From: Actinomadura citrea
GTDB lineage: Bacteria > Actinomycetota > Actinomycetes > Streptosporangiales > Streptosporangiaceae
Direction: 5' to 3'
Assembly (NCBI RefSeq): GCF_013409045.1
Contig: NZ_JACCBT010000001.1
Span: 5,270,001-5,334,000 of the forward strand
DNA: 64,000 nucleotides
Below, piece after piece: positions 17,346 through 25,428 of this stretch. The position numbers were made by a program, and so were the translations under genes. The first letter of the stretch is position 1; each line of letters starts with the position of its first letter. A model generated the notes under the pieces. The model made no database searches and had not been told where the DNA came from. It saw only the letters and a program-made list of their open reading frames with translations.

Positions 17346-17578
17346 GTTGCCTCCCCATCGGGGCCCGCATACCGGGCGAGAGTCATCTCGGTCTCCTTAC
17401 GGGAGCCCCGCCCGCGCCCGCACCATCGGCCTGGTCGCGCCTATGTCCCCCGTGCGAGCTACCGGCGAATGTCCTCCGTGCGGGGAAGATCGCGGGGTCG
17501 CCGACTCCCTAGCGTTCGTCCTGGCCGAGCCGATCGGTCCGAGGAAGCCCGCGGAAGAAGTCTTGCAGAGGAGCCGGC

Positions 17579-18412
17579 ATGCGGTCGTTGAAGCAACTCC
17601 TGCCCGTCGCAGCGGTCGCTTTCGTTGGCGGCCGGGGCCTTATGGCCGTGAAGGACAACGCGCTTCTGAGCCTGGTCCTCGGTGTCGCGACGGCCGCGCT
17701 CGCCGTGTTGGTGTACGCCCGGATGGTGCGGTGGTCCGAGCGCCGCGCGCCTGACGAGGTCGCCGCCGAAGGCGCCATCGCCCGTACCGTCCTGGGGACG
17801 CTGATCGGGTTCGGGTGGTTCGCGGCCGTCATCGGGAACATCGCCTTCCTCGACGGCTACCGGGTCGACGGCTTCGGGACGGCGACGGGCCCGGTCGGCC
17901 TGTTCGGCTTCATGGCCGCCGCCGCCGTGACGGAGGAACTGATGTTCCGCGGCGTCCTGTTCCGGGTCGTCGAGGAGCGCGCCGGCACGTGGACGGCGCT
18001 GGCGCTGACCAGCGTGCTGTTCGGCCTGTGGCACATGCTCAACCCGGACGCCACCGTGTGGGGCGCGGTCGCCATCGCGGTCTCGGCCGGCGGAACGCTC
18101 GCCGCCGTGTACGCCGCCACCCGCAACCTCTGGGAGCCGATCGGACTGCACTTCGGCTGGAACTTCGCCGAGGCCGGCATCTTCGGCACCGAGGTGTCCG
18201 GCAATGGCAGAACGGAAGGGCTTCTGCGAGGCGTGACGTCCGGACCGGACCTGCTCACCGGCGGCCGGTTCGGGCCGGAGGCGAGCCCGTACACGGTCGT
18301 GTTCGGCGTGCTGCTGACGATCGCCTTCATGTGGCTGGCCCACAGGCGGGGCAACCTGGTTCCCCGGAGGCCCGGCGCCCGCGGGGCCGCGGCCGCTACC
18401 CTCGCCCAGTGA
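17579..18412 (+). CDS. CPBP-family intramembrane glutamic protease (Abi/CaaX type)
   Basis: A 277-residue membrane protein with about seven hydrophobic segments and all CPBP motifs: EELMFRG (Glu119-Glu120, Arg124), FGLWH (His152) and HFGWN (His191, Asn195). Family members process prenylated proteins, act in peptide immunity or release membrane-bound regulators. The ATG follows AGAGGAG. The stop overlaps the GTG of the histidine kinase gene, forming a coupled three-gene operon with the kinase and regulator; a role in the same signalling pathway is likely but its target is unknown. Confidence 0.88.
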   Translation: MRSLKQLLPVAAVAFVGGRGLMAVKDNALLSLVLGVATAALAVLVYARMVRWSERRAPDEVAAEGAIARTVLGTLIGFGWFAAVIGNIAFLDGYRVDGFGTATGPVGLFGFMAAAAVTEELMFRGVLFRVVEERAGTWTALALTSVLFGLWHMLNPDATVWGAVAIAVSAGGTLAAVYAATRNLWEPIGLHFGWNFAEAGIFGTEVSGNGRTEGLLRGVTSGPDLLTGGRFGPEASPYTVVFGVLLTIAFMWLAHRRGNLVPRRPGARGAAAATLAQ

Positions 18413-19575
18413 TCGATCTGCGGCGGGTCGAGGCCCTGTGGCGGAGTCGGAACGTGATCGTCCGCGATCTCCCGCTCGCGCTCCTGCTCATCGTCATGTC
18501 GTTCCTGCCGGTGCTCCGCGGCCATGAGACGCATGTCGGCGAACTTCCGGCCCGTCCCTTCGACGCGCTGGCCATCGCGGCGCTCGCCCTCCACTGCCTC
18601 CCGCTCGCGGTGCGCCGGCGGTGGCCGGGCGCGTGCCTCGTCCTGGTGTCGCTCGGATTCGCCGTCGCGGAACTCCGCGGGTACCACATGGTCGCGGGTA
18701 CCGCATTGCCCATCGCGCTGATGAGCGCCGGCGCCCACCTGGAACGCCACCGGCGTATCACTGTGATCGTCCTGTCCGCCGCGTACGTGCCGCTGGCCGT
18801 CGCGCTCCACCGGCTCGGCGGGGCCGAGCATCTGGACGGGTACGTGATCTTCTACCTTGCGCTGGCCGTCGTCTGGGGCATCGGGTCCTGGCTGCGTTCC
18901 ACCCGCACCGCCGAGGCCGAGCGCCGCCTCCGCATCGCCGAGGCCACCCGTGCCGCCGAACGCACCCGCATCGCCCGCGAGCTCCACGACGTCGTGACCC
19001 ACCATGTGACGGCGATGGTCGTGCAGGCCGAGGCGGCACGGTACCTGACCGGCGCGCCCGATCGGCTCGACGCGACCCTGAACGCCGTCTCCGACACCGG
19101 ACGGCGCGCCATCACCGACCTGCGGCACCTGCTCGACCTGCTCAACCCCGACCACGGCACGCCGCCCCGAGACGACGCCGGGACGGAGTCCACCGGCGAC
19201 CTCCGCACCCTCGTGGAGCAGACGCGCAAGGCCGGGCAACCGGTGGAGTTCACCGAGGAGGGCGAGCCCGCCGAGTCCGCCGGCAGCGCCGAGCTGGTGG
19301 CGTACCGGGTCGTCCAGGAGGCCCTGACCAACGCCCTCAAGCACGCCCACGGCAACCGCACTTTCACCCGGGTGCGCTACGGCGAGAAGGAGATCATCGT
19401 GCAGGTCGGCACCGACGGTCCCGGAAAGCGGATCGGGACCCCCGGCGGGAGCGGGCGGGGCCTGGCCGGGCTCCGCGACCGGGTCGGCGCTCTCGGCGGC
19501 GAGTTCAGCGCGGGCGCGGAGGCCGGCGGCGGTTTCGTCGTGCGGGCGCGCATCCCGACGGGGAGCCCGTCGTGA
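18409..19575 (+). CDS. Sensor histidine kinase, HisKA_3 (NarL/DesK-like) type
   Basis: A 388-residue protein. The N-terminal half has about five membrane segments with little extracellular loop, so it probably senses within the membrane. The dimerisation/phosphoacceptor motif is RIARELHDVVTHHV with His193; the ATPase part shows VVQEALTNALKHA and GRGLAGLRDRV. GTG 18409 overlaps the CPBP stop (GTGA) and its own stop overlaps the regulator start (GTGA). It should phosphorylate the LuxR-type regulator that follows. Confidence 0.92.
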   Translation: MIDLRRVEALWRSRNVIVRDLPLALLLIVMSFLPVLRGHETHVGELPARPFDALAIAALALHCLPLAVRRRWPGACLVLVSLGFAVAELRGYHMVAGTALPIALMSAGAHLERHRRITVIVLSAAYVPLAVALHRLGGAEHLDGYVIFYLALAVVWGIGSWLRSTRTAEAERRLRIAEATRAAERTRIARELHDVVTHHVTAMVVQAEAARYLTGAPDRLDATLNAVSDTGRRAITDLRHLLDLLNPDHGTPPRDDAGTESTGDLRTLVEQTRKAGQPVEFTEEGEPAESAGSAELVAYRVVQEALTNALKHAHGNRTFTRVRYGEKEIIVQVGTDGPGKRIGTPGGSGRGLAGLRDRVGALGGEFSAGAEAGGGFVVRARIPTGSPS

Positions 19576-20231
19576 GCGCACCCGTCCGGGTGCTGGTCTG
19601 CGACGACCAGGCGCTGATCCGCACCGGCTTCGCGACGATCATCGATGCCCAGCCCGACCTGGAGGTGGTGGGCGAGTGCGGGAACGGGCGGGCCGGGGTC
19701 GACCTCGCCCGCCGCCTGAACCCGGACATGGTGGTGATGGACGTCCGGATGCCGGTGCTCGACGGCATCGGAGCGACGCGCCTGCTGGCCGGCGCCGGGG
19801 TCGAGGACCCCGTCAAGGTGCTCGTGGTGACGACGTTCAACCTGGACGAGTACGTGTACGAGGCGCTGCGCGCGGGCGCGAGCGGGTTCCTGCTCAAGGA
19901 CGCCCCACCGGCGCAGATCCTGCACGGTATCCGCACCGTCGCAGCCGGGGCCGCTCTGCTGGCGCCCGAGGTGACGCGGCAGCTCGTCGGCAGGTACGCG
20001 GCGCGGATCCGGCCCGCCCCCGGCACGGCGGACGACGTCGCGCTGACCTCGCGCGAACTGGAGGTGTTGCGCCTCATCGCCGACGGCCTTTCCAACCGCG
20101 AGATCGCCGCGACTCTGGTCCTCAGCCAGGAGACCGTCAAGACCTACGTGTCGCGCGTCCTCACCAAACTCGATCTGCGCGACCGCGTGCAGGCCGTCGT
20201 CTACGCCTACCGCAACGGCCTGGTCACCTGA
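19572..20231 (+). CDS. LuxR/NarL-family response regulator
   Basis: A 219-residue protein. The receiver domain has Asp11-Asp12, phosphorylation site Asp57 (VVMDVRMPVLDG), the Thr of VVTTFN and the Lys of LLKDAP. The C-terminal LuxR helix-turn-helix is LTSRELEVLRLIADGLSNRE. It is the cognate partner of the upstream kinase. Targets are unknown; the CPBP gene in the same operon is a possible autoregulated target. Confidence 0.93.
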   Translation: MSAPVRVLVCDDQALIRTGFATIIDAQPDLEVVGECGNGRAGVDLARRLNPDMVVMDVRMPVLDGIGATRLLAGAGVEDPVKVLVVTTFNLDEYVYEALRAGASGFLLKDAPPAQILHGIRTVAAGAALLAPEVTRQLVGRYAARIRPAPGTADDVALTSRELEVLRLIADGLSNREIAATLVLSQETVKTYVSRVLTKLDLRDRVQAVVYAYRNGLVT

Positions 20232-20349
20232 CCGTCCGCCGCTGGATCGGCTCGGCGCCTGGTCGCCACGGTGTCGTCGGCGCGACAGCGGTTGCGCGGC
20301 CATCCGCGAGGGGACGGCTCGACGGGGTGGGGCGCTCGTGGTGTGCCGC

Positions 20350-21459
20350 TCACCGAGGGGACGCGTCGATCTGTACGCGGTGTCGGTCGTCGGAGAAGAG
20401 GAACGCCGCCAGTGCCCGTCCCTGTTCATCGACGCCGGCGCGGTCGTCCCGGGAGAAGCGGCGCAGCGGGGTGACGCTCACGTTGCCGTCCTCGATGCCC
20501 CAGGTCGCGGCCACCCGGCCGTCGACCAGGACGACGCGGGCACCGGCGACCGACAGTCCGCGATGGGCGTCGTCGACGATTCGGCTGCGGTCCTGGTAGC
20601 CGAGGAGTGCGTTGTCGAAGGCCGGCAGGAAGCGCACGGGGGCGGGGGTGTCGGGATCGGGACGCGGTGCGTCGGGCAGGTCAAGCAGTTCCCGGCCTCG
20701 CTCGTCGCGGAAGGCGACCAGCTCCTCGCGTATCGCGGCGACCGCGGCGGGCAGGCCGGCGAGGCCGCACCAGGCGCGCAGGTCGGCCGTGGCGGCGGGT
20801 CCGTACGCGGCCAGGTAGCGCCGGACGAGTGTCTCGCCGACCGGATCGGCGCCCTCCCGGGCCGGGGGATCGATCTCGCGCCCCAGCCAGGAGGACAGCG
20901 GGACGTTGCGGACCCCCGCCTTCGTGCGCCACATCCCGCGCGGCGGCAGTTGCACCATCGGGACAAGGGCGGAAACCAGCATCTCGCCCAGCGCCCGCGG
21001 GCCCGGGTCCGGCCACCGGTCGGCGAGCGCCCGGCCGAGCTCGGGCATCGAGCGGGGCTCGCCGTCGGCCAGCACCGCCCGGCCCTCCGCGGCGAGCTCG
21101 TCGAGGTCCACTCCGGCGAGCTCGCCGCGGTAGACCCCGAGCACCCGCTGCCGCAGCATGGGGTCGTGGCGGGCCCGCCAGGCCAGGGCGTCGTCGGCGG
21201 TGACGAGGTGGACGGTGCGACGCATGAGATGGGTCCGCACCACGCGCCGCCCCACCAGCAACTCGTCCAGCGTCACCGGGGCGAACGTGCGCAGCCGCGA
21301 CCAGAGCCCGACGAACGGTGCCTGCGGTTCCTGCGCCTGAAGGCCGCACAGGTGCGCGACGGCGTCGTGGACGGGCAGGTCGGCGCGTTCGAGCAACAGC
21401 TGCCGGGCGAGCGTGGCGCGGTTGAGGGCCCGGGTGCCCAACACGGTCGTCGGGCTCAT
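20350..21459 (-). CDS. Winged-helix DNA-binding protein of the HTH_42 / AlkZ-like DNA glycosylase family
   Basis: A 369-residue protein starting MSPTTVLGTRALNRATLARQ. The N-terminal part carries GLQAQEPQAPFVGLWSR, with Gln41-Ala42-Gln43 at the place of the Q-hydrophobic-Q/D motif of AlkZ/YcaQ glycosylases, which remove bulky alkylated bases and unhook interstrand crosslinks. The middle holds winged-helix repeats (RTHLMRRTVHLVTADDALAW) and the end a beta-rich segment (RVVLVDGRVAATWGIEDG). ATG 21459 is preferred over an upstream Arg-rich extension. It converges with the response regulator gene. The enzymatic role is inferred from family and motif only. Confidence 0.78.
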   Translation of the reverse strand: MSPTTVLGTRALNRATLARQLLLERADLPVHDAVAHLCGLQAQEPQAPFVGLWSRLRTFAPVTLDELLVGRRVVRTHLMRRTVHLVTADDALAWRARHDPMLRQRVLGVYRGELAGVDLDELAAEGRAVLADGEPRSMPELGRALADRWPDPGPRALGEMLVSALVPMVQLPPRGMWRTKAGVRNVPLSSWLGREIDPPAREGADPVGETLVRRYLAAYGPAATADLRAWCGLAGLPAAVAAIREELVAFRDERGRELLDLPDAPRPDPDTPAPVRFLPAFDNALLGYQDRSRIVDDAHRGLSVAGARVVLVDGRVAATWGIEDGNVSVTPLRRFSRDDRAGVDEQGRALAAFLFSDDRHRVQIDASPR

Positions 21460-21750
21460 GCCGCGGCGCGGGGGCCGATGAAGGCCGAGACCCGGATCCC
21501 TGCCCGGCCCAGATCGGTCGGCATTGCGCACGGGGTCGCCCCCTGCGGGTCTCGGAAGTTCAGGCGGGTCACAGCGTTGACCGACATCCGGCTCCTCGTC
21601 TCTCGATCCATCTTGATCGGGCGGTGTCGCTCGGAGACGGCCTGCCCTGATCGATGAACAGAGTCGCAGGGATAGCGGCCAGGGTGTGACCGCTTCCCCG
21701 GTTCGTCTGCAGAGCCCCGCGCCGCCGCATGACGTCCTTCATGAAACCGC

Positions 21751-21824
21751 GGTCCCGGGGCCTCGGCCCCGGGACCAGTTGGGTCCGGTAGGGCCCGGTC
21801 GTGACCGACCGGGCCCTACCGGAC
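21751..21824. terminator. Two adjacent perfect hairpins (12-bp and 18-bp stems)
   Basis: Hairpin 1 (21751-21776): GGTCCCGGGGCC and GGCCCCGGGACC with a 2-nt TC spacer. Hairpin 2 (21783-21824): GTCCGGTAGGGCCCGGTC and its exact complement with a GTGACC loop. They sit in the 21460-21857 gap, just beyond the end of the minus-strand glycosyltransferase-like gene, so termination of that gene is the simplest role. The rest of the gap shows no gene. Confidence 0.65.
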
Positions 21825-21857
21825 ACGTGGGACCTCGCCCTCCCTGGCCGGCAAGCC

Positions 21858-22949
21858 CTACACGCTCGGCAGCCGCAGATAGCGAATCGCCTGTTGAGGG
21901 GTGAGCGAGGTGGGAAGACCCAGAAGCTGCCGCTGCCAGACGTCCACGTTCTCGCGCCATGTGCGATAGAAGGACAAGCAGCTCATCGGGGAGATCTCCA
22001 GGAGCCGCTTCTTCGCCTCGTCGAGGCGTCGCAGGATACGGTCGCGATCTGGAACCGGCTCATCCGTTCCGGGCGCAGTTCCGTGCAGGCGGCCCACCAC
22101 CTCGTCGATGAAACGCGAGCGTTTCTTGATCGCGTCCATCCAGAAGTAGAGCGTGGAAACATCCGATCCCGAATGGAGCGCCCGGACCAGGCCTTCGGCG
22201 ATGAGTTCGCCGAACTCCTCCGGTGTGGCGCTCCGGCTGAACGGATCGTACGCCAGCTGACGCAGCCTGCCCGCGACGCCCGCCGAGCGAGCGGCGACCG
22301 CATCGTAGATGAACAGCCAGTCCTCATTGTAGATCGCGGGGAAGTACGCTTCCGCGCGACGCGTGTCGACGAGGAGTGCGTTACCCCCGATGAAGGTCGA
22401 CTGCACTCCCCCGGAAACCCGGCTGGCGTGACACACGACCGAATTATCCGGGAATTCGGGAATCTGGAATCCGACCACCCGATACTGCCCGGTCAGAGCG
22501 GCGGCCCGCCTGATCAGGGACGGCTCCATGCCCCGGATGTCGTCGTCGAGGAAGAAGACCGTCCGCCAGCCGCACATGCGGGCCATCAGCAGTCCGATGT
22601 TCCTCTTCGTCGCGATGTCCGTATGCTTCTCGATCTCCCGCCGCTCGAAACCGAGCAGCGGGTGACCGTACTCCTGCGAGACTTCCAGATAAAGTGCATT
22701 GGAGGGCAGGACACGGCCCATTCTGCCGAGCTCCCGTAGCTGTGCAGACGGGCTGCACAATAGGACGATCGTGCACTCCAGCGCTTTTGCCAAGTCGATC
22801 GCCGGCCCCACTGCCAGCGGAGTCATCGTGGGAACCACAATGGCGTCCACCGTTCCGGGGTCCGCCCCGTCAACGACCCTCGATAAGTCTGTTAACAGGT
22901 CGATGTGCGAACCTATATGGGACGCCTGGTCAGGTTGATCTGTACTCAT
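21858..22949 (-). CDS. Glycosyltransferase-like protein with DDD motif (function unknown)
   Basis: A 363-residue protein with an N-terminal nucleotide-binding-like strand (VDAIVVPTMTP), a conserved-looking FFLDDDIRG that resembles the metal-binding DXD of GT-A folds or the DDD of GT75-type proteins, FIGGNALLVDTRR and a YNEDWLFIYD acidic block near residue 215. No signal peptide or membrane segment. I prefer ATG 22949 because GGAGGAAAG precedes it; an in-frame ATG at 22985 would add 12 residues. Codon third positions are visibly less GC-rich than in neighbours, hinting at transfer. Donor and acceptor are unknown and no other sugar genes flank it. Confidence 0.6.
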   Translation of the reverse strand: MSTDQPDQASHIGSHIDLLTDLSRVVDGADPGTVDAIVVPTMTPLAVGPAIDLAKALECTIVLLCSPSAQLRELGRMGRVLPSNALYLEVSQEYGHPLLGFERREIEKHTDIATKRNIGLLMARMCGWRTVFFLDDDIRGMEPSLIRRAAALTGQYRVVGFQIPEFPDNSVVCHASRVSGGVQSTFIGGNALLVDTRRAEAYFPAIYNEDWLFIYDAVAARSAGVAGRLRQLAYDPFSRSATPEEFGELIAEGLVRALHSGSDVSTLYFWMDAIKKRSRFIDEVVGRLHGTAPGTDEPVPDRDRILRRLDEAKKRLLEISPMSCLSFYRTWRENVDVWQRQLLGLPTSLTPQQAIRYLRLPSV

Positions 22950-22967
22950 CTTTCCTCCGTTTGTGTT

Positions 22968-23029
22968 CGTTCGCGACCTGGTCACGAACGGTCCGAGATC
23001 GAGATTGATCTGGACACTACGTACTGTCC
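22968..23029 (-). promoter_or_regulatory. Two inverted repeats upstream of the glycosyltransferase-like gene
   Basis: CGTTCGCGACC-T-GGTCACGAACG spans 22968-22990 (11-bp arms, one mismatch). GGACACTAC/GTACTGTCC spans 23012-23029 (9-bp arms, one mismatch). They precede the ribosome binding site and may be operators; the first could also fold in the 5' leader. The rest of the 22950-23257 gap shows no convincing gene. Confidence 0.4.
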
Positions 23030-23257
23030 GGGATGGAACCAGCAGGGCAACATGCCCGCCGGAAACGGCGGTGCCGCAGAAATGGGGACCTGCGAGGCCG
23101 TCGCATCGGTCAGCGCGCGGAGCGTGCCGCCGGTCGCCGCTCCCGCAGGTGGTGCTGCTGCCGGACTGAAGCGCTGCCTGCTTTCTGCCCGGTCAGCGAG
23201 CAGGGCGGCATTGTGCGACTGCCCGGTTGTGGGGCCGTGCCATCAGTGTGGCGCGGG

Positions 23258-23935
23258 CTATGACAGCAATCCGATCATGCTGAGGACATCAGACGTCGGG
23301 CGGACGTCGCCGAAGGTCCGGTAGACGGTGTGCAGGGTGGCGTTGTGGTCCCGGTCGCGGCGTGCCGCGTTCGCGTCGGCGACCATGATGACCCGGTATC
23401 CGAGGGTGCTCGCATCGCGTGCAGAGGACTCGCAGCACACGTTGGTGACGGTGCCGGTGATCAGGACGGTGTCGATCTCGCGCTGTTCCAACAGATCCGG
23501 AAGCGGACAACGCCCCGGAAAGAAGGCGCTGGCCGCCGACTTCTCCACCAGCAGATCGTCGGCATGGACCACGAAGTCACGCCACAGGCGCTCGGTCATC
23601 GGCCCGGTGCCGCCGGAAGTCCGGTACATCTCGGCCGCTTCCGGTCCGAAGAACTCGTCGGCCACCGCGGTGCGCTCGCCCACCGCCGGCAGGACCCAGG
23701 CGACCGTACCGTCCGCGGCCCGGAGAGCCTCGGCCAGGCGGTGGATGTTGGGCACGATCCCCCGGCAGTAGGGGTTGTCGGACACGAAGAACGGCACCAT
23801 GTCGATCACCACCAGGGCCGTACGGGCGGGAACGAGTTCCGTGAACGCGAAACGGCGGCCACGGCGGCGTTCCTGGCGGGCGTACTCCCGGGCCTCGATC
23901 CGCCACACGTGCCGCGCCTCGGCCTCTGACGGCAC
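23258..23935 (-). CDS. Isochorismatase-family cysteine hydrolase
   Basis: A 225-residue protein with the full catalytic triad of the family: Asp45 (LVVIDMVPFF), Lys132 (VEKSAASAFF) and Cys167 in GTVTNVCCESSARDA. Family members hydrolyse isochorismate, nicotinamide, N-carbamoyl compounds or other amides and ethers. No siderophore or nicotinamide genes are adjacent, so the substrate is open. GTG 23935 is chosen because it follows GAGGAGAAGCC; a frame extending to 24031 would add a low-complexity Pro/Gly/Arg tail. Confidence 0.85.
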   Translation of the reverse strand: MPSEAEARHVWRIEAREYARQERRRGRRFAFTELVPARTALVVIDMVPFFVSDNPYCRGIVPNIHRLAEALRAADGTVAWVLPAVGERTAVADEFFGPEAAEMYRTSGGTGPMTERLWRDFVVHADDLLVEKSAASAFFPGRCPLPDLLEQREIDTVLITGTVTNVCCESSARDASTLGYRVIMVADANAARRDRDHNATLHTVYRTFGDVRPTSDVLSMIGLLS

Positions 23936-24044
23936 GGCTTCTCCTCGATCTCCAGCACGCGACCCGGAAGGACCACCGGGCGGACCGCCCCGGGCCCGGT
24001 CAGGCTCACGGTACCGATCGCGTGCGACCACCTAGGCTGCGGGC

Positions 24045-24554
24045 GTGAACTACAGCGAACTCGAGGCGGACATTCTCCGACTGATCATCGAAGCCACCGA
24101 CGACGACGTTCGTGTCTTCGGGGAGGAGACGGTCACTCGTCTGGTGCGGCCGGACTTGCTCCGCGGTGCGGCCGATGACGAACTCACCGAAGACGCCCGA
24201 GCGGCACTCACCACCGCCTGCGCGAACGTCCTGACGATCAGCGCCGCCGAACTGCAGGACGAACTCGCGACGATCCATGACGGCATCCTGGCCGATGACG
24301 ATCTGGACAACGGAGTCCTCACTGCCATCAGCGCGTTGGCGCACTGGCAGAGCTACCTGGAGCAGAACCGGCGCGGCGAACTCTACGAACTCGCCATCCG
24401 CAGCATCGAGGATGTCGACCACGAGGTCTCCGCCGATCTGGACGACTTCCTCGCCACACCGGAGATGGCCGCCGAGTACGAGCGCATCCGTAAGCTTCTG
24501 GCCCCTGGCGCAGGGCAGGGGCGCCGGAACCCACTGCACGTGGTCCAGGAATGA
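24045..24554 (+). CDS. Conserved-looking hypothetical acidic protein
   Basis: A 169-residue, strongly acidic, probably all-helical soluble protein with no signal or membrane segment. Recognisable stretches are SYLEQNRRGELYELAIRSIE and FLATPEMAAEYERI. I do not recognise the family. It starts with GTG 24045, divergent from the isochorismatase-like gene, and ends before the convergent VOC gene. Its size, acidity and isolated position would fit an immunity-type or regulatory protein, but nothing in the sequence proves either. Confidence 0.6.
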   Translation: MNYSELEADILRLIIEATDDDVRVFGEETVTRLVRPDLLRGAADDELTEDARAALTTACANVLTISAAELQDELATIHDGILADDDLDNGVLTAISALAHWQSYLEQNRRGELYELAIRSIEDVDHEVSADLDDFLATPEMAAEYERIRKLLAPGAGQGRRNPLHVVQE

Positions 24555-24644
24555 TCTGGCCGCTCGCGTGCGCGGAGAGCAACGGGCGCAGACCGCCGAC
24601 CAGGCAGTAGCGCCTCCGCAGTGTGATTCCTCAGCCGCCGTCTC

Positions 24645-25097
24645 CTAGCCGGGCGCGGGACGATCGGCAAAGACACCGTGAAGCATGCCCGTGGCCTGCC
24701 CGACCTCGATGAGGTAGCCGTCCGGGTCGCGCATGTAGCAGCGGATCTCCGCCTTGCGGTCCAGGGGCTCGGTCAGGAACTCCGCACCCTGGGCCGCGGC
24801 CGCGGCGTAGAACGCTTCGATGTCGGCCACCCGGACGTTGAGGAAAGTCGACACCGGATCGCCGGGCTCGGGCGGCCTGAGGATGACGTCGGGCTTGTCC
24901 GGTGTGGGACCACCGCCGGGGTTCATGATGATCCAGGTGTTGGCCACCCGCACGATGGCCGGGTTCTCCTGGAGCACCACCGTGCCGCCAAGGACGTTCG
25001 CGTAGAACTCCCTGGAGACGGCTACGTCCCGGACCGTCAGGAAGTGCGTGAGCACGAGCCCCTGGCTCGGGGCCGGAAGATCGCCTTGGTCCGACAT
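24645..25097 (-). CDS. VOC (glyoxalase/bleomycin-resistance fold) protein
   Basis: A 150-residue single VOC protein made of two beta-alpha-beta-beta-beta modules: LTHFLTVRDVAVSREFYANV at the start and FLNVRVADIEAFYAAAAAQG in the second half, ending with YMRDPDGYLIEVGQ, which carries the typical metal-ligand Glu. The ATG follows GGAGGAACCTGA. Family members include dioxygenases, isomerases and drug-binding proteins; the substrate cannot be deduced here. It converges with the hypothetical gene upstream in coordinate. Confidence 0.85.
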   Translation of the reverse strand: MSDQGDLPAPSQGLVLTHFLTVRDVAVSREFYANVLGGTVVLQENPAIVRVANTWIIMNPGGGPTPDKPDVILRPPEPGDPVSTFLNVRVADIEAFYAAAAAQGAEFLTEPLDRKAEIRCYMRDPDGYLIEVGQATGMLHGVFADRPAPG

Positions 25098-25428
25098 TCA
25101 GGTTCCTCCGTGTCGCAGGTACTACCTCTGTCCCGAGCCGGCGGTGCGCGTCTTCCTCCGGGTGGCCCGGCCGTGGTCACCGCGCGGCGGCGACCTCGTA
25201 GGCACTGCGGAGGACTCCGACAGCCCGCGGTCCGGATCGTCCGCTGTGGCCACCGCCGTACGGCAAGAGGAATTTTCCATTCTCGCGGCCGGAGTACGCC
25301 GCACCCGGCCTATCGAGTAGTCGCCGAACCGTCAAGTTCTGGCTAAGCGCAGGAACAGAAGGCGCCCTCTTCGCCTCGTCGTCATCGCCTCGGCGGCCGT
25401 CGTGGGAGGGGTCATGCTGTGACATTCC
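25098..25428. other. Gap without an intact gene; possible signal-sequence fragment
   Basis: The only coding-like trace is a plus-strand frame at 25321-25422 encoding a basic run followed by LRLVVIASAAVVGG and a stop. It resembles the signal peptide of a secreted protein cut short, but has no ATG/GTG start. Otherwise I see nothing. Confidence 0.25.

Noticed and set aside
17347..17754. Open frame of 135 codons before the CPBP gene
   Set aside because: Low-complexity composition, overlaps the CPBP gene and has no ribosome binding site.
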